Shown here in pieces: positions 47,101 to 55,767 of a stretch of 64,000 nucleotides of DNA (position 1 is its first letter; the number at the start of each line of letters is the position of its first letter). The notes beneath the pieces were generated by a model. The model was not told the DNA's origin and searched no databases. It saw only the letters and a list, made by a program, of their open reading frames with translations. Source of the DNA: Euglena gracilis (lineage: Eukaryota > Euglenida > Euglenophyceae > Euglenales); NCBI GenBank assembly GCA_039621445.1, contig CP154955.1, positions 8,730,241-8,794,240 of the forward strand. The letters are read 5' to 3'. The position numbers were made by a program, and so were the translations under genes.

Positions 47101-50100
47101 TGTCTACCCCGTATTTTTTTTGCGATTTTTTGTCAAATTTTCAGTTCACGAGGACACACACTGTGTCTCGTGGACTGCCAGTCCACGAGACACAGTGTGT
47201 GTCCCAGTCCACGGGGACACACACTGTGTCTCGTGGACTGCCAGTCCACGAGACACAGTGTGTGTCCTCGTGAACTGAAAAAATCAAGAATTCCCACTGG
47301 TCCGACCAACAAGTGCCCCCCAATAACTTGGCCTTTCGGCAACTTTTGGCTTAGAGCATAAAGGTTTCTCGTGGACAAGTTTTACCACATTCCACTACCT
47401 GTCCTTGCAGTGTTTTTTTTCTTTCGGAAAATGAAGAAGACCGCAAACAGTGTGGACCGCATGCTCCCCCGACCCCCGAAACCAGATGAATTTGTTGCTA
47501 CACTGGAAAAGTATTTGGTCGATTTGCAGAAGGGCCCTGCTGTTGACCCAATACACGGTACGTTGTTGGCCAACGTGTTGGAAGAGAAGCCAAAAGGGAC
47601 CGCAAAGGCTGAGCGTGTAGCTGTTACACTGTTGGAGTTCCAGCAGGTGTGTAAACATCTGAACGCTCAGTATGAGGACCTGGATGGCTTTTTTTCCGCA
47701 TGGGCTGGTTGGGTCATTGACCCCAGATATTTGTTTGATGAGGCTACCCTCATCAATCAAGCTGAGCAACAACGCCGGGCACAGTGTGGCACCACATTCA
47801 AATTCGAGACATACCTGCCTTCTACTGTCCGAGGTCATTTCAACTCTCTCGCACGGGTGTTCACATCTGTTGACCCGGACGGCACTCTGGTTCCATCTTC
47901 CAAAAAACAGTTTCCGCAACTGAACCGCCTCATGACGTCGGCTCTGACGCGAGAGAGTTCCCGGAAAGCTGTGGGTACGGCTGCCCACCCACAATGGTCC
48001 CGACGACCATTGTTCCAAATTCGCGCCAACTGTCTCTCAGCTGTCACAGCTCACGGTTGTCCGGTGACCATCTTTCCACTGCCCTGCTGCATTGCATTAG
48101 ATGTAGAACACCTCGCATTTCTGGCAAACACTTTTTATTTTTCAGTCCACGAGACACAGTGTGTGTCCCAGTCCACGGGGACACACACTGTGTCTCGTGG
48201 ACTGCCAGTCCACGAGACACAGTGTGTGTCCCAGTCCACGGGGACACACACTGTGTCTCGTGGACTCAGTCCACGAGACACAGTGTGTGTCTTGGGCCTC
48301 AGTCCACGGATATAGGAAGGAAGCTCATTTCTCCCCCTTTGGAAAGCTGGTGCTATGGGCAGGCAAGGAGGTTGGGGTGATCAGGACACACAATTCCCTC
48401 CAGGCTGAACGCACCAGCCAGTCTTTTTTTTTTTACACAGGGGGTGCCTTGTGCTACGGAGTGCCTGCCATATCACGCACACACCCTGGGGGTGGTCGGT
48501 TTTGGGCCCCCCCAGTGCCTGCCGACCTAGCCAACTTTCCTTCGCACCTTCAGCATCAGAGGGTGTAACCCCCCCCCCCTGATGGGTGCGCAGTGCCCCA
48601 ATTATCAATTATGCACAGTGCCCTAATAAGTGCGCACCCCCCAGGGGTCCGAAACTACCTCCCTAAAAAGTGCGCACCCCCCCCCCCCAAGGAGAAATCA
48701 CTGTCACATCTCAGGCCGGAAAGCACACACAATGCTTAGAACTGTCCTTCTCAGACCAAATACTTCCATCGTCCAAGCCCAAATTTGACACATAATCACT
48801 TGACTCATTGCTTGACATCACAAGAAGGGGAAAAACTGAAAAAGAGTGGTGAAGAATTTAGCATTTTGTGCTTTGCCCTAAAAAATGGGCACCCCTGTTT
48901 TTTTTAACGTTGTTTTGTTTGTTTTTTTTTCATTTCTAACAATGTTTTTTTTTAAAAAAAAACAAAAAATGCCCACAAGGTTTTGCAAAGAAATAATTTT
49001 GAATGCATATTTTCGGTCATTTTTGGCAACTTCTGGGTCAATTTTGCCAAAAACTACCTCCCACAAAAAATGAAAAAGTCATAAAATTGCATTTTTTTGC
49101 ATTTGCCCCAGAGTGGCCATTTTGGGGTCCTGTGGTGCCTGGGGGGTGGCTACTTTGGGGGGGGGTGAGGGTAAGACATATAGGAGATATAGGAGGTGAG
49201 AAAACCTTACCTGTACCTATACCTATACCTATACCTATACCTATACCTATACCTATACCTATACCTATACCTATACCTATACCTATACCTATACCTATAC
49301 CTATACCTATACCTATACCTATACCTATACCTATACCTATACCTATACCTGTACCTATACCTATACCTATACCTATACCTGTACCTATACCTATACCTAT
49401 ACCTATACCTACACCTATATCCAGGAATGGAATCGTCATTTTGACCTAAATTACCATTACCCCCCCCCTAAACGACCAGGTTTTGAATAGTGCTGAGCTC
49501 TTAATACAGGGGGTGCTTAAAAAGCGTCCGATCATAACTTCGCTGAACCGAATTACGGCGCTCAAATGTCCACACGACCCCCGGGATCCGGCGACCAAAC
49601 TCCGCCCAAAATTTTCCGGCAATTAAAGCCTGGCATAATTAAAGCCACGGCAAAATTCAACCCCGTGGCTCACTTCCCGCAATGCTCATTCCGAGTAGGT
49701 AAAATGAGCAGTAGGTAAAAAAATTGACGGTGTTTTTAAAAAACCATATTTTTTTTCCCTCGCCGACAGAGTCTGCCTTACCTCGTAAAAACGAGGTCCT
49801 GCCTTTTCCCGGAAAAATCCTCTTACTGAACTGTGGTCGCACGTAAGATACTGGAGTGCGGCATTTTTTTAGGATTCCCTAGCACCCAGGCCATCCTCCC
49901 GAAACCTGATGGAAAAAAACTGCCTTTTTTGTCTCTCTTTTTTGTGTAAAAAGTGCGCAGTGTCCTAATAAGTGTGCAGTGCCCTGATAAGTGCGCACCC
50001 CTTGGGGTCCGAAACTACGTCCTTAAAATGCGCGGACCTGTACACTTATTAGGGGGGTTTGTTTTAAGTGTCCCGCCCGTCTGCTTCGCCGCAGGATCGT

Positions 50101-50913
50101 GGGTACCAAACTGTGTCCAAGGCGCTCGCCGAGGCATATCGGGTGCTGAAGCGAGGCGGCTACTTTGTGCATTTGAGCTGTGCGCAGCCCCTTCCTGTCA
50201 CAGACAGGATGTGCAGGGCTCCCAAGGCTGAAATGGAGTTGGGGGCAGGATGGTCTAGCTGGGCTGAGCCAAAAGATTTCGGTGCCAAGTGCAATTTTTT
50301 TTTGAGAAAAGTCGCCAAATTGGTTGGTTTTGAATGAATGAATTATTTTTTTTAGGGTTTGTTTAACTCATAATTTCAACCCAGCATGGTTTCTGGTTCC
50401 AGCCAAGCCCCCCCCTCCCGGGTTCAGATCAGGTAGATCAGGGTTCAGATTCGGTTAAGCCGCAGTGGACCCCATCTCCCGGGGGGTGGGGGTGGTCTTG
50501 CCAGCCACCTTTTACCCCTCCCCCCATCGACGAGTTTTCATTGTTTTCCAGGTGCCCAAGGGCAGCTGGACGGTAACGGATTTCTGGCTTTCGGGGGGTG
50601 AGCTGTAACCCCCTCCTCCTCGGGGGGTTGTTGTAGGATGCTTTGGTTCAACACACCACGGAGAAGAGGGCATAAAGACACTGCATAAACAGCCGCAGTG
50701 TACATGGGGGGTCTTCCGGATGGCTGGACACTTCCCCCAGGTCCCTTGGGAAATTCCTGCACCCCACGATGTCTTGCGGAGGAAAGGCCTGACTGCACAC
50801 AGGAGGGCCGTGAGGATCTGCTCAACCTGCCACATGGGAAGTGGAAGGTGGACCATTTTGTTGCCGGGCCGGGATTGGACAGTTTACTATCCGGACACAG
50901 ATATGTGCTTTAG
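37976..50913 (+). CDS. Class I SAM-dependent methyltransferase, EEF1AKMT4/METTL13-like (six exons)
   Basis: Joining 37976-38113, 38587-38611, 42990-43076, 44267-44382, 50095-50196 and 50803-50913 gives 193 codons including stop. Motifs run in family order: YWDQRYKCNPQPFEWYQPYS near the N-terminus, ILGCGTSTLG (SAM-binding motif I), VVCIDFSGYAVEAM (strand 2 acid), FDMVIDKATLDSILCG (motif II with the hallmark DKxTLD), YRVLKRGGYFVHLS (motif III) and a C-terminal WKVDHF...HRYVL. Relatives methylate lysines of elongation factor 1A or related targets; the substrate here is unknown. Length (192 aa) fits a single-domain member. Introns 2-5 are GT-AG; intron 1 is not and is bounded by inverted repeats. 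A CTTCCCCCAG site 26 bases before the ATG could be a cis- or trans-splice acceptor. All phases match, so the gene looks intact. Confidence 0.85.
38114..38586 (+). mobile_element. 473-bp TIR element acting as a non-canonical intron
   Basis: Sits exactly between Ile46 and the next codon of the methyltransferase. TTGATC is duplicated at both sides (38108-38113 and 38581-38586). The ends are inverted: AAGGCGTCGCTTA on the left; TAAGCGACCCCATCGCCTT on the right (TCGCTTA and AAGGCG shared). The interior has CAGCAGCCTTTTTCCAGCC and CAAAGGGCAGCTGGAAACGG blocks. Related blocks occur near 50470-50590, 54470-54620 and 60660-60770. No GT-AG pair gives a correct reading frame. It must be removed for the protein to be made, so it is either an intron spliced without GT-AG ends or DNA eliminated in expressed copies. 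Confidence 0.7.
38587..38611 (+). CDS. Methyltransferase exon 2 (25-base micro-exon, SAM motif I)
   Basis: CTTGGATGCGGCACTTCCAC plus ACTTG encodes LGCGTSTL and the first base of Gly. With exon 1 it makes ILGCGTSTLG, the SAM-binding glycine loop. The donor is G|GTGTGC. Confidence 0.8.
39137..39268 (+). CDS. Unrecognised small ORF in the mariner-like element
   Basis: Reads MDALAVPKTVLDEFHESKGQ then PNLWSDEYAKTLLTERGNSA and a stop. Composition is protein-like and free of homopolymer bias, so it may be an exon of a transposon-borne gene. No family recognised. Confidence 0.25.
   Translation, partial: FYRMDALAVPKTVLDEFHESKGQPNLWSDEYAKTLLTERGNSA
39880..40003 (+). CDS. Possible B-box-like zinc-finger ORF fragment
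   Basis: Reads CECGAETARKCTVCSEHDCD then GCFPDHSVVIHPL and a stop. The spacing C-x-C ... C-x2-C-x2-H-x-C-x2-C ... H resembles a B-box or related zinc-binding module. It lies near the right end of the mariner-like element. It could also be an exon captured from a host gene. Confidence 0.35.
40195..40545. repeat. Copy of the GTCCGG/GGCGC hairpin interspersed repeat
   Basis: Shows the same order of blocks as 59449-59900: GGTCCGGACTCC, CTGGCGCTTTGCGC, TGCCCAAAATGGCACTTTTG, CCCGGCGCTTTGCGCC, then a C-run and CTCATATCAAGGCCTG at the end. It lies in methyltransferase intron 2. Confidence 0.55.
40670..42180. mobile_element. Second hairpin-plus-array element (relative of the 33-kb element)
   Basis: The left end AACCTATTTTCTGGGCCCGG then CGCCTGTCTTGA is the inverse of 33168-33200. 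Degenerate CGATTTCCAAGA repeats occur near 40780 and 41466-41510. GGTCGAATGAAATTCAAGGC then AGGCGTGCAGGG (41574-41605) matches 33674-33710. The element ends in a long hairpin (42082-42180: AAATCGACCGACACTAACGG inverted at the other side). Between lie a CGATCGAGGGGTGATTTGG block and A/T-rich frames without recognised function. Confidence 0.6.
42990..43076 (+). CDS. Methyltransferase exon 3
   Basis: Acceptor TTTTCACCCCAG. Reads (G)EELYDAGNVAEVVCIDFSG then YAVEAMEAR. The CIDFS acid binds the SAM ribose in this fold. Donor CGCC|GTGGAA. Confidence 0.83.
43330..43560 (+). ncRNA. tRNA-like sequence, possibly a SINE
   Basis: GCAGGTTCGACCCCTGC at 43388-43404 is a perfect tRNA T-arm (5-bp stem, TTCGACC loop, which is also a pol III B-box). 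GTGACCTC upstream (43339) pairs with GAGGTCAC downstream (43416-43423). The acceptor stem does not directly follow the T stem, and no full cloverleaf can be drawn. The sequence continues for about 80 bases to a CAACAAAAAAACATG A-rich tail. This layout suggests a tRNA-derived SINE or decayed tRNA. It lies in methyltransferase intron 3. Confidence 0.35.
44267..44382 (+). CDS. Methyltransferase exon 4
   Basis: Acceptor CCAAAAGCAG. Reads (P)GLQTYTNMDAQSLAYPAD then HFDMVIDKATLDSILCGPDE. FDMVIDKATLDS is the strongest family signature in the gene. Donor GATGAG|GTATTC. Confidence 0.87.
44825..45015. repeat. Interspersed repeat shared with 62185-62410
   Basis: The order C-run/GGGGTGGGG, GTGGGTACCCC, a TTTCGGCG-AAG-GCC hairpin, TTTTTTGGACCC, AAAAGTG, C-run is the same as at 62185-62410. 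No coding potential; long C and G runs. Confidence 0.45.
45010..45290 (+). CDS. Unrecognised protein-like ORF segment in methyltransferase intron 4
   Basis: Reads GFDTHETFADVGPEDMSRRV, RRLLEDAKKVPILKKPLTAA and FKEYAATTKFFCAFKALF. Composition is balanced and unlike the homopolymer-derived frames around it, so it probably was coding. No family was recognised; the placement suggests transposon cargo. Confidence 0.25.
45830..46400 (+). CDS. Unrecognised ORF segments, one with an acidic tail
   Basis: 45835-46015 reads QEFLNRWILPLFTFLCHQ and, after a CACCAG, ARLEVVQPLSPRVLAEYFGD then DFMLDFRLWSFKDW. 46188-46400 reads SFVLCLNCIGPKFWRFSDGA and ends in an Asp/Glu-rich tail (NQDDDEDDDNNEDKEEEGE). These look protein-like and may be remnants or exons of a transposon gene. 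No function assigned. Confidence 0.25.
46926..47038. repeat. 113-bp hairpin with GGCGCCTTCGGCGCC apex
   Basis: ACAAAAATCGTCCATGTCAC (46926) is inverted as TACAATGGACGATTTTTGT (ending 47038). The stem continues through CCCGGACACAC and GGGTTATGGGCGCC to a TTC apex. It ends one base before the TIR of the next element, so the two are directly adjacent. Confidence 0.85.
47040..48314 (+). mobile_element. 1.28-kb TIR element with palindromic repeat arrays and a tyrosine-recombinase relic
   Basis: Left end TATATCCGTTGACTAAGAGG then CCCAAGACACACACTGTGTC; the right end (48314 backwards) reads TATATCCGTGGACTGAGGCC and then the same. Units of GTCCACGAGACACAGTGTGT in alternating orientation form a near-perfect palindrome at 47140-47279 and a second array at 48143-48300. 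The recombinase-like frame lies between the arrays. No target duplication was evident. It lies in methyltransferase intron 4. Confidence 0.7.
47371..48150 (+). pseudogene. Tyrosine-recombinase N-terminal region, catalytic domain missing
   Basis: Open from 47371. The likely start is the Met at 47431 (MKKTANSVDRMLPRPPKPDE). Then LLEFQQVCKHLNAQYEDLDG, FFSAWAGWVIDPRYLFDEAT, RRAQCGTTFKFETYLPSTVR and KKQFPQLNRLMTSALTRESS. These align piece by piece with the relic at 31581-32411, whose next part holds the TGLR motif. Here the homology stops near 47985 and the frame runs into the right repeat array, so the catalytic half is lost. Confidence 0.55.
48578..48690. repeat. TIR/MITE-like block (GTGCGCAGTGCCC...AAGTGCGCACC), copy 1
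   Basis: Contains CAGTGCCCTAATAAGTGCGC then ACCCCCCAGGGGTCCGAAAC and TACCTCCCT. The same block recurs in direct orientation at 49950-50045 with GTGCGCAGTGTCCTAATAAG and GGGGTCCGAAACTACGTCC. Confidence 0.5.
48895..49100. repeat. Third copy of the T/A-run hairpin repeat (partial)
   Basis: Has AACAATGTTTTTTTTTAAAA, a TTTTGAATGCATATTTTC block and AAAAAATGAAAAAGTCATAA, in the same order as 28830-28980. No coding. Confidence 0.55.
49205..49425. repeat. Hexamer microsatellite (TACCTA)n, about 36 copies
   Basis: Nearly perfect tandem TACCTA/ACCTAT repeat with a few TACCTG variants. The Tyr-Leu and Ile-Pro frames across it are artefacts. Confidence 0.9.
49950..50045. repeat. TIR/MITE-like block, copy 2
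   Basis: Second copy of the 48578-48690 block in the same direction, ending 49 bases before methyltransferase exon 5. Confidence 0.5.
50095..50196 (+). CDS. Methyltransferase exon 5
   Basis: Acceptor GCTTCGCCGCAG. Reads DRGYQTVSKALAEAYRVLKR then GGYFVHLSCAQPLP. The LxEaYRVLKxGGxF pattern is the post-motif III region of the family. Donor TTCCT|GTCACA. Confidence 0.85.
50803..50913 (+). CDS. Methyltransferase exon 6 (last)
   Basis: Acceptor GACTGCACACAG. Reads EGREDLLNLPHGKWKVDHFV then AGPGLDSLLSGHRYVL and TAG. The spacing from GGYFVHLS to WKV and the terminal HxYV pattern fit the family C-terminus. Phase joins exon 5 exactly. Confidence 0.65.
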   Translation, partial: EGREDLLNLPHGKWKVDHFVAGPGLDSLLSGHRYVL

Positions 50914-52600
50914 TCACTGTCAGTGTCAGTTGTTAGCCCACAAGTGGACATTTGTCTCAAAAACATTTTCTTTTGATTATATCTCAGAGATCTTTTACCC
51001 ACAAAAACGTTCCAAGCCATCTCCCCCCGGAGGCTTTTTCTGTTTTTTTTTGAAGTTTGTTTTGGTCTGGTCCATCACCTCCCCCCCCCCACAGCACTCA
51101 ACCCAACCATCCGAACCTCTTCCATTTAAAAGCCGCACAGTCGAACCAAGGCCGAAAAGTTTTGTTGAAAAATGAGATGAATGTTGGTACCATGCGAAAA
51201 TGGTGACGTAGTAATTCAATGGATGCCTTGTCAAATCAAATATCCTCCGTTGACATGTCGTAGTTGTCTATCCCCTGAGTCCATTCCCGGCCCCCTTCAT
51301 TCTCCAGGATGGGTCCCCTGCTGGCAGTGAGGCGTCTGCGAAAGACAAAGACGACCCCAATTGCCACCATCTGTTCCTCTGCCGGAAAGGATGACTTCTC
51401 CTCCCCCACAATTGCAATTTCACTCTTCACCCTCCGCTCTGTTTACCGTCTGTGACAGCCATTGCATGTTTTGCTGTGTTGCTTTATTGTGCCCAGGAAT
51501 TGTTTTTTATCAAGTCAAAAGAACCAGTCCAGTCTGAGTTGGTTGCTCTTTTCTCATCGTTGGCCTAACTTTCAGCAAAAGCGAAGCTCCATTTAAAGCT
51601 GAATAGCAGACTTGCCAAATTTTGGATTATGAAACCTTGAAAACTTTGAAGTTGCCATTTCCAATTTGCAAAAAGCAAACAAAAGACTTTTTCGTTAAAA
51701 AAGGTGGTACATGTGGTGCTTCCTCCAACGCCTTTGGTGCTGGCCCGGAAAACGCCTTTTGCGAGGATAATTTGTCTGTGTCGGCCTGAGCTGGGAACTA
51801 AAACCAACCCCCCTGCACCGTGGGCAGGCATCCGGTACAAAAGCCAACCCGGGGTTGTTAAAAGGAAGCCTGTGTGTGATCCAAGTTGATCAGTGGCGGC
51901 CCACTTAAACAGGGAGTGCCACTGTTGGTGTAACCCACCACCAGCGCAACAAGCCTAAAGATTCCACAGCTTCATATGTTGGGGGGCTGACCTCCTCCAT
52001 ACGGCCTACTCCTGCTCGTCATGCCTCCCTTCTCCCCCAAGCTATGTGATTCTTTAGCCCTGGTCACCATGCCCCGGCCCATCGCTGGGATGCTGAGTGG
52101 CACGTCCATTGGGGCACCTGACATGGGTGTGCCGCAACATGCCCTCATGACTGTGTTGTACATGTGTGTGCGTGCGGGTGTGCGTGCGCGCGCATGTGTG
52201 TCAGCACCAGAAGTTTTTTTTTCCGGATACCATTACCCCTCCTGGGCAAGAGAATCTGATATTTCTTGGCAAAGTCAGGTCAACATCTTGAAAAAAATGC
52301 CAACCCAGGGTCCCGTGGTGGCGTGAGGTGCCTCCCCAGGAAGGTGCCTATGGACAACAAAGTCGGAATCCTCTTGGGGAGAAGGTGCACGAGTAGCCAA
52401 GAGACACGCTGTGTTCATTTATTTGACTTTCTGGTCTGAGCGCCTTTAATACCGTGCTCCTGGGTGCAATAAAAAACGTGAGTCGACAGGTCCGTATGAA
52501 TTGGAAGAGTTTTGTCTCAAATAATATTGAATTAGGTGATTTGGGGGGGGGGGGAGCTCTGAGGCTCTGAAACCACAGTCGTCGGAGAGGGTCAGCACGG
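50914..52600. other. Spacer between genes, nothing recognised
   Basis: Less G-run-rich than the rest. Small frames (for example 51236-51430 and 51565-51840, minus strand) have no recognised domain. This stretch holds the methyltransferase 3' UTR and intergenic sequence. Confidence 0.35.
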
Positions 52601-52659
52601 TGAATGATTGGTGTGAATGAAATCAGTGACAATGAGATCCAGGATTCCTTCTTTGCTGT

Positions 52660-52676
52660 GTTTTTCGTGTGGTGTG

Positions 52677-52741
<65 letters not shown>

Positions 52742-52817
52742 GTGTATGTGTGTGTGTGTGACTGTGCGTGTTGTGTGCGAGTGTGAGTGTGGGTAGCGAG
52801 CGAGCGAGCGAGCGAGC

Positions 52818-52848
<31 letters not shown>

Positions 52849-52850
52849 AA
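52660..52850. repeat. Compound microsatellite (GT)n-(GTGC)n-(GT)n-(GAGC)n-(GA)n
   Basis: Pure tandem tracts in succession: GTGTGT at 52672, GTGCGTGC at 52690-52740, GCGAGCGA at 52796-52820 and GAGAGA to 52842. Only low-complexity peptides result in any frame. Confidence 0.9.
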
Positions 52851-53164
52851 GTTTGTGTGTGTATGTAAAAAGTGAATGGTCTGGAAAGCGGTGACACTGT
52901 CAACAAGGATCTCTGTAAGAGCTAAATGATTTCGATATGAAACCTTTAGTGCGGTGTGGCCATCTTCAAGATTTTTCAGTGTACATTCAGTCTCTCATTG
53001 ACAAAGTCCTCTTGTCGCAACCCCAATTCCCAAGTTTGTGAGGGTGAGGCAATGGAATGCCACTTGGTCTGAAATCGATCGCCCGTGCCAGCACTGTGCC
53101 TGTGTATTGTGCGCATGTGTATGCGTACAATGTTGCCTGCGTGTCATGTGCACGAGTGAGTGAT

Positions 53165-53440
53165 TTTGTCATTTATCTGCGTACATGTCGTTTATGTGTC
53201 ATGTGTGGGCATGCATGATGTGTATGTGTTATGTGAGCAGGGATGTATTTGAATCCTATGAGCGGCAGGGGGTCATCATCATTCCCATCCTGCTGGGATC
53301 AGGCTTGTCATTTATCTGCGTACATGATGCGTTTATTGTGTCAGGTGTGGGCATGCATGATGTGTATGTGTTATGTGAGCAAGGGATGTATTGAATCCTA
53401 TGAGCGGCAGGGGTCATCATCATTACCATCTCTGGGATGT
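53165..53440. repeat. Tandem duplication of about 140 bp
   Basis: TGTCATTTATCTGCGTACAT at 53167 and 53308 begins two copies that share GGGCATGCATGATGTGTATG and ATCCTATGAGCGGCAGGGG. They differ by a few small indels. No coding pattern. Confidence 0.75.
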
Positions 53441-53679
53441 TCCCCAACCCCTTCCCGTTCTTTTCAGGGCTCCTTGAATGTTCTGCAACCACCAAAGTGT
53501 GGTGTTGGGGGGGACCCCCCCGGGGGTCTTAATAAAAAGAAGCCCCTGGCTGGGGTATAGTTCCCCAACCCCTTCCCGTTCGTTACCGTGGCTCTTTGCT
53601 GTTATTGCAACACCGTACAGCCCTGAAAGTGATGTGTCTTGTCACCACTCACCAGGACTTCTGTACAGGACCGAGTGGG

Positions 53680-53905
53680 TGTGTGTGTGTGTTGTGGGTG
53701 TGTGTGTGTGTCGTGTTACGTTGTGTGTGTGTTGTGTGTGTGTTGTGTGTGTGTGTTGTGTGTGTGTCTGTGTGTGTTGTGTGTGTGTGTGTTGTGTGTG
53801 TTGTGTGTTTGTTGTGTGTGTTGTGTATGCGCGTTCTGCTTGTTTGCACTGGTGTGTGCGCGCGCGCGTTGTGTATGTGTGTGCGCGCGCGTGTGTGTCT
53901 GTGTC
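53680..53905. repeat. (GTGTT)/(GT)n/(GC)n microsatellite
   Basis: GTGTGTGTTGTGTGTG-type repeats to 53830, then GTGCGCGCGCG tracts to 53900. It ends about 40 bases before a probable exon acceptor at 53945. Confidence 0.85.
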
Positions 53906-53945
53906 GTGCGCGGCACTTGCCGCCCCCCGCTTCCCTCCCCCGCAG

Positions 53946-54180
53946 CGTCCCCCAACCACCGGCTGCTGCGCGACGCGGCGGAGGAGCTCGCGGCCCCGAG
54001 CGGCCCCGCCGCCCTCGATTTCTGGACCCGGTTCGCGGAGTGGTACGCCTCCATGCGGCCGTTCTGGCCCCTGGACGGGCAGTTCACCCGCAGCTGGAGC
54101 GCGCCCGCCGCCGCGCTTTGGGGGCTCTTCCGGGCCGATCGCCCGCCGCGCCAGCACGGATTTGCCGTCCTGGTGGTGGA
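53946..54180 (+). CDS. Probable exon, perhaps upstream part of the DUF5939-like gene
   Basis: A pyrimidine-rich acceptor (CTTCCCTCCCCCGCAG) precedes GC-rich coding text: SPNHRLLRDAAEELAAPSGP, AALDFWTRFAEWYASMRPFW and FTRSWSAPAAALWGLFRADR. The balanced codon use and acceptor make it a convincing exon. The part near APAAALWGLF loosely recalls the SRPBCC-type domain that often precedes DUF5939, but that is weak. The 3' end is uncertain (GT at 54167, 54173 or 54176). Confidence 0.5.
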
Positions 54181-54469
54181 TAACCGGCCCCTCCACAACA
54201 ACGTTGGGTCTCCACTGGGTCCCCACCGATTCAAATTCCATCCGATGATATTTTTAATTATTATTAATTATTAATTCAATACGTGATGAATGATACAATT
54301 AATGAATTTGACTTGAATAAAGGCCCCCTAAATAACAGGATTTTTTTTTTTGGCACAACACGCCGGAATCTATTGGAACAAAATTTGACACCCAAATCAA
54401 GCTCCCCGAGTTTAGGGTTCGATCTAAGGAGGCCCCCCCTGGACCACCTGGGTGGGTCCCCGTGCGAAC

Positions 54470-54620
54470 CAGATTGACCAAGTGGACCCCATCCCCCAGG
54501 CTAGGGGGGTCCATCCAGTCAGCAGCCTTTTTCAGCCAGCCCGGATTTTCCAGCTTTTGAGCTGGTTCTGAGTGACCCCCCCCCCCGAGGGGGGGTTCAC
54601 TCAGCGATGCCCTGGTCCGG
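54470..54620. repeat. Copy of the intron-forming TIR element family (short version)
   Basis: Left AAGTGGACCCCATCCCCCAG, centre CAGTCAGCAGCCTTTTTCAG and CCAGCTTTTGAGCTGG, right GGTTCACTCAGCGATGCCCT. The centre matches the element at 38114-38586. Ends are partly inverted (AGTGGACCCC against GGGGGGTTCACT). Confidence 0.45.
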
Positions 54621-54739
54621 GACCGAAAAAAACTGCCCAAAATACAAAAGAAGATAAAACTTGGCCCTTATGTTTGGAGGACGACCCCCACCTGCCCAAA
54701 TCTTGAACCCTGCCTGAGCCTCCCACCAGCCCTCTCGAG

Positions 54740-54865
54740 CAAGCACCTCTGATGATGCTGGGCGATGCTGGGCGGTGCTGGGTGATGCTGGGCGATGCTT
54801 GATTTTCGGAGACCAGAGGTGGGGTACCGATGCTGGGCGATGCTGGGCGATGCTGGCATTTTTTT
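54740..54865. repeat. 10-bp tandem repeat (GATGCTGGGC)n
   Basis: Five copies of GATGCTGGGC at 54752-54800 and three more at 54830-54860 with small changes. A further copy is near 55030. Confidence 0.75.
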
Positions 54866-55656
54866 TGTGTATTTTTCAGAATTATATCATTTTTGGGATA
54901 ATTTCCCCACAAACCTCCAGTATTGCACCCATCTTGGTTATTTTGGATTACTTTTTGCTATTTTGGGATTTTGGGGGCTATTTTGCATTGATTTGGGCAA
55001 ATATTGGGCTAATTTGGGTCAATATATGGCGATGCTGGGCCCAAGGGCATGGCTGACCAGAGGTGCTTGGCCTCAAGGGGGCCTTTAAGGGGCTGGGTCT
55101 CCTGGCTGTGGTGTGTGTCTACCATTGTCAGGATATCCTGTACTGTACAGCAAGACGATGTTGAGCAGAAATGTCAAAAGCAGTTGTCTTTCAAGTGATC
55201 AAGACTCGTCCCTCTGGACAATCCGGTCAAACAACTTTTTGGGAGCACACAAATGTCGTTTTTATTGTTGTCAGTAAGTGCTTTTTGAGCACCTGTTGGC
55301 GAAGTTCACGAAAAAAAAAGTTGCCACCTATCACTGAGGGTTGAAAACTGGGTAGAAAAAGGAACAACTCCTTCTTTTGAAAAGAGAGTTCTCACTGACT
55401 CTGTATGAGGCTCCCCCCCCCCGGGCGATTGGCCCCCCTCCTCCTTGCATGCAAACTTGGCCCCTAAAGTTGGCCGTTGGCCTTTTGCGCATGGCTGCCG
55501 AAATTCTTAACATGCAACCTTGACCCCCTGAGGTTGGCCCCCCGGTCTTGGTGCGTTGCTCAAGGCTATGCGCATGACCATTCTCAGCGTGTGAAGCACT
55601 CTCCACGCGCTGTCTCACACCACTCCAAATAAATAACACATGTTTTGCGCACGTGG

Positions 55657-55767
55657 ATGGACAGCGCGCCAACCCACTCCGCAACGGCGCCGCTGCCCCA
55701 AATCAACCACTTCTTCCTGACGGCCCGCCTCAACCCCTATGTGGTCGCCTGTTTTCTGGACGAAGAG
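55657..55767 (+). CDS. DUF5939-like gene exon (helical start of the domain)
   Basis: Reads MDSAPTHSATAPLPQINHFF then LTARLNPYVVACFLDEE before GAG|GTTGGA. It joins phase 0 to the exon at 56199. The upstream end could be the ATG at 55657 or a splice acceptor nearby. Confidence 0.5.

Noticed and set aside
49003-49449. Frames of repeated Pro-Ile or Tyr-Leu
   Set aside because: Translation of the (TACCTA)n hexamer microsatellite.
50545-50600. TTTTCCAG|GTGCCCAAGG as a methyltransferase exon
   Set aside because: The sequence belongs to the repeat family that also occurs at 38235-38280 inside intron 1, and joining it breaks the family pattern.
53642-54241. Minus-strand frames rich in Thr-His across 53.6-54.2 kb
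   Set aside because: They arise from the (GT)n microsatellite and the antisense of a plus-strand exon with a good acceptor.
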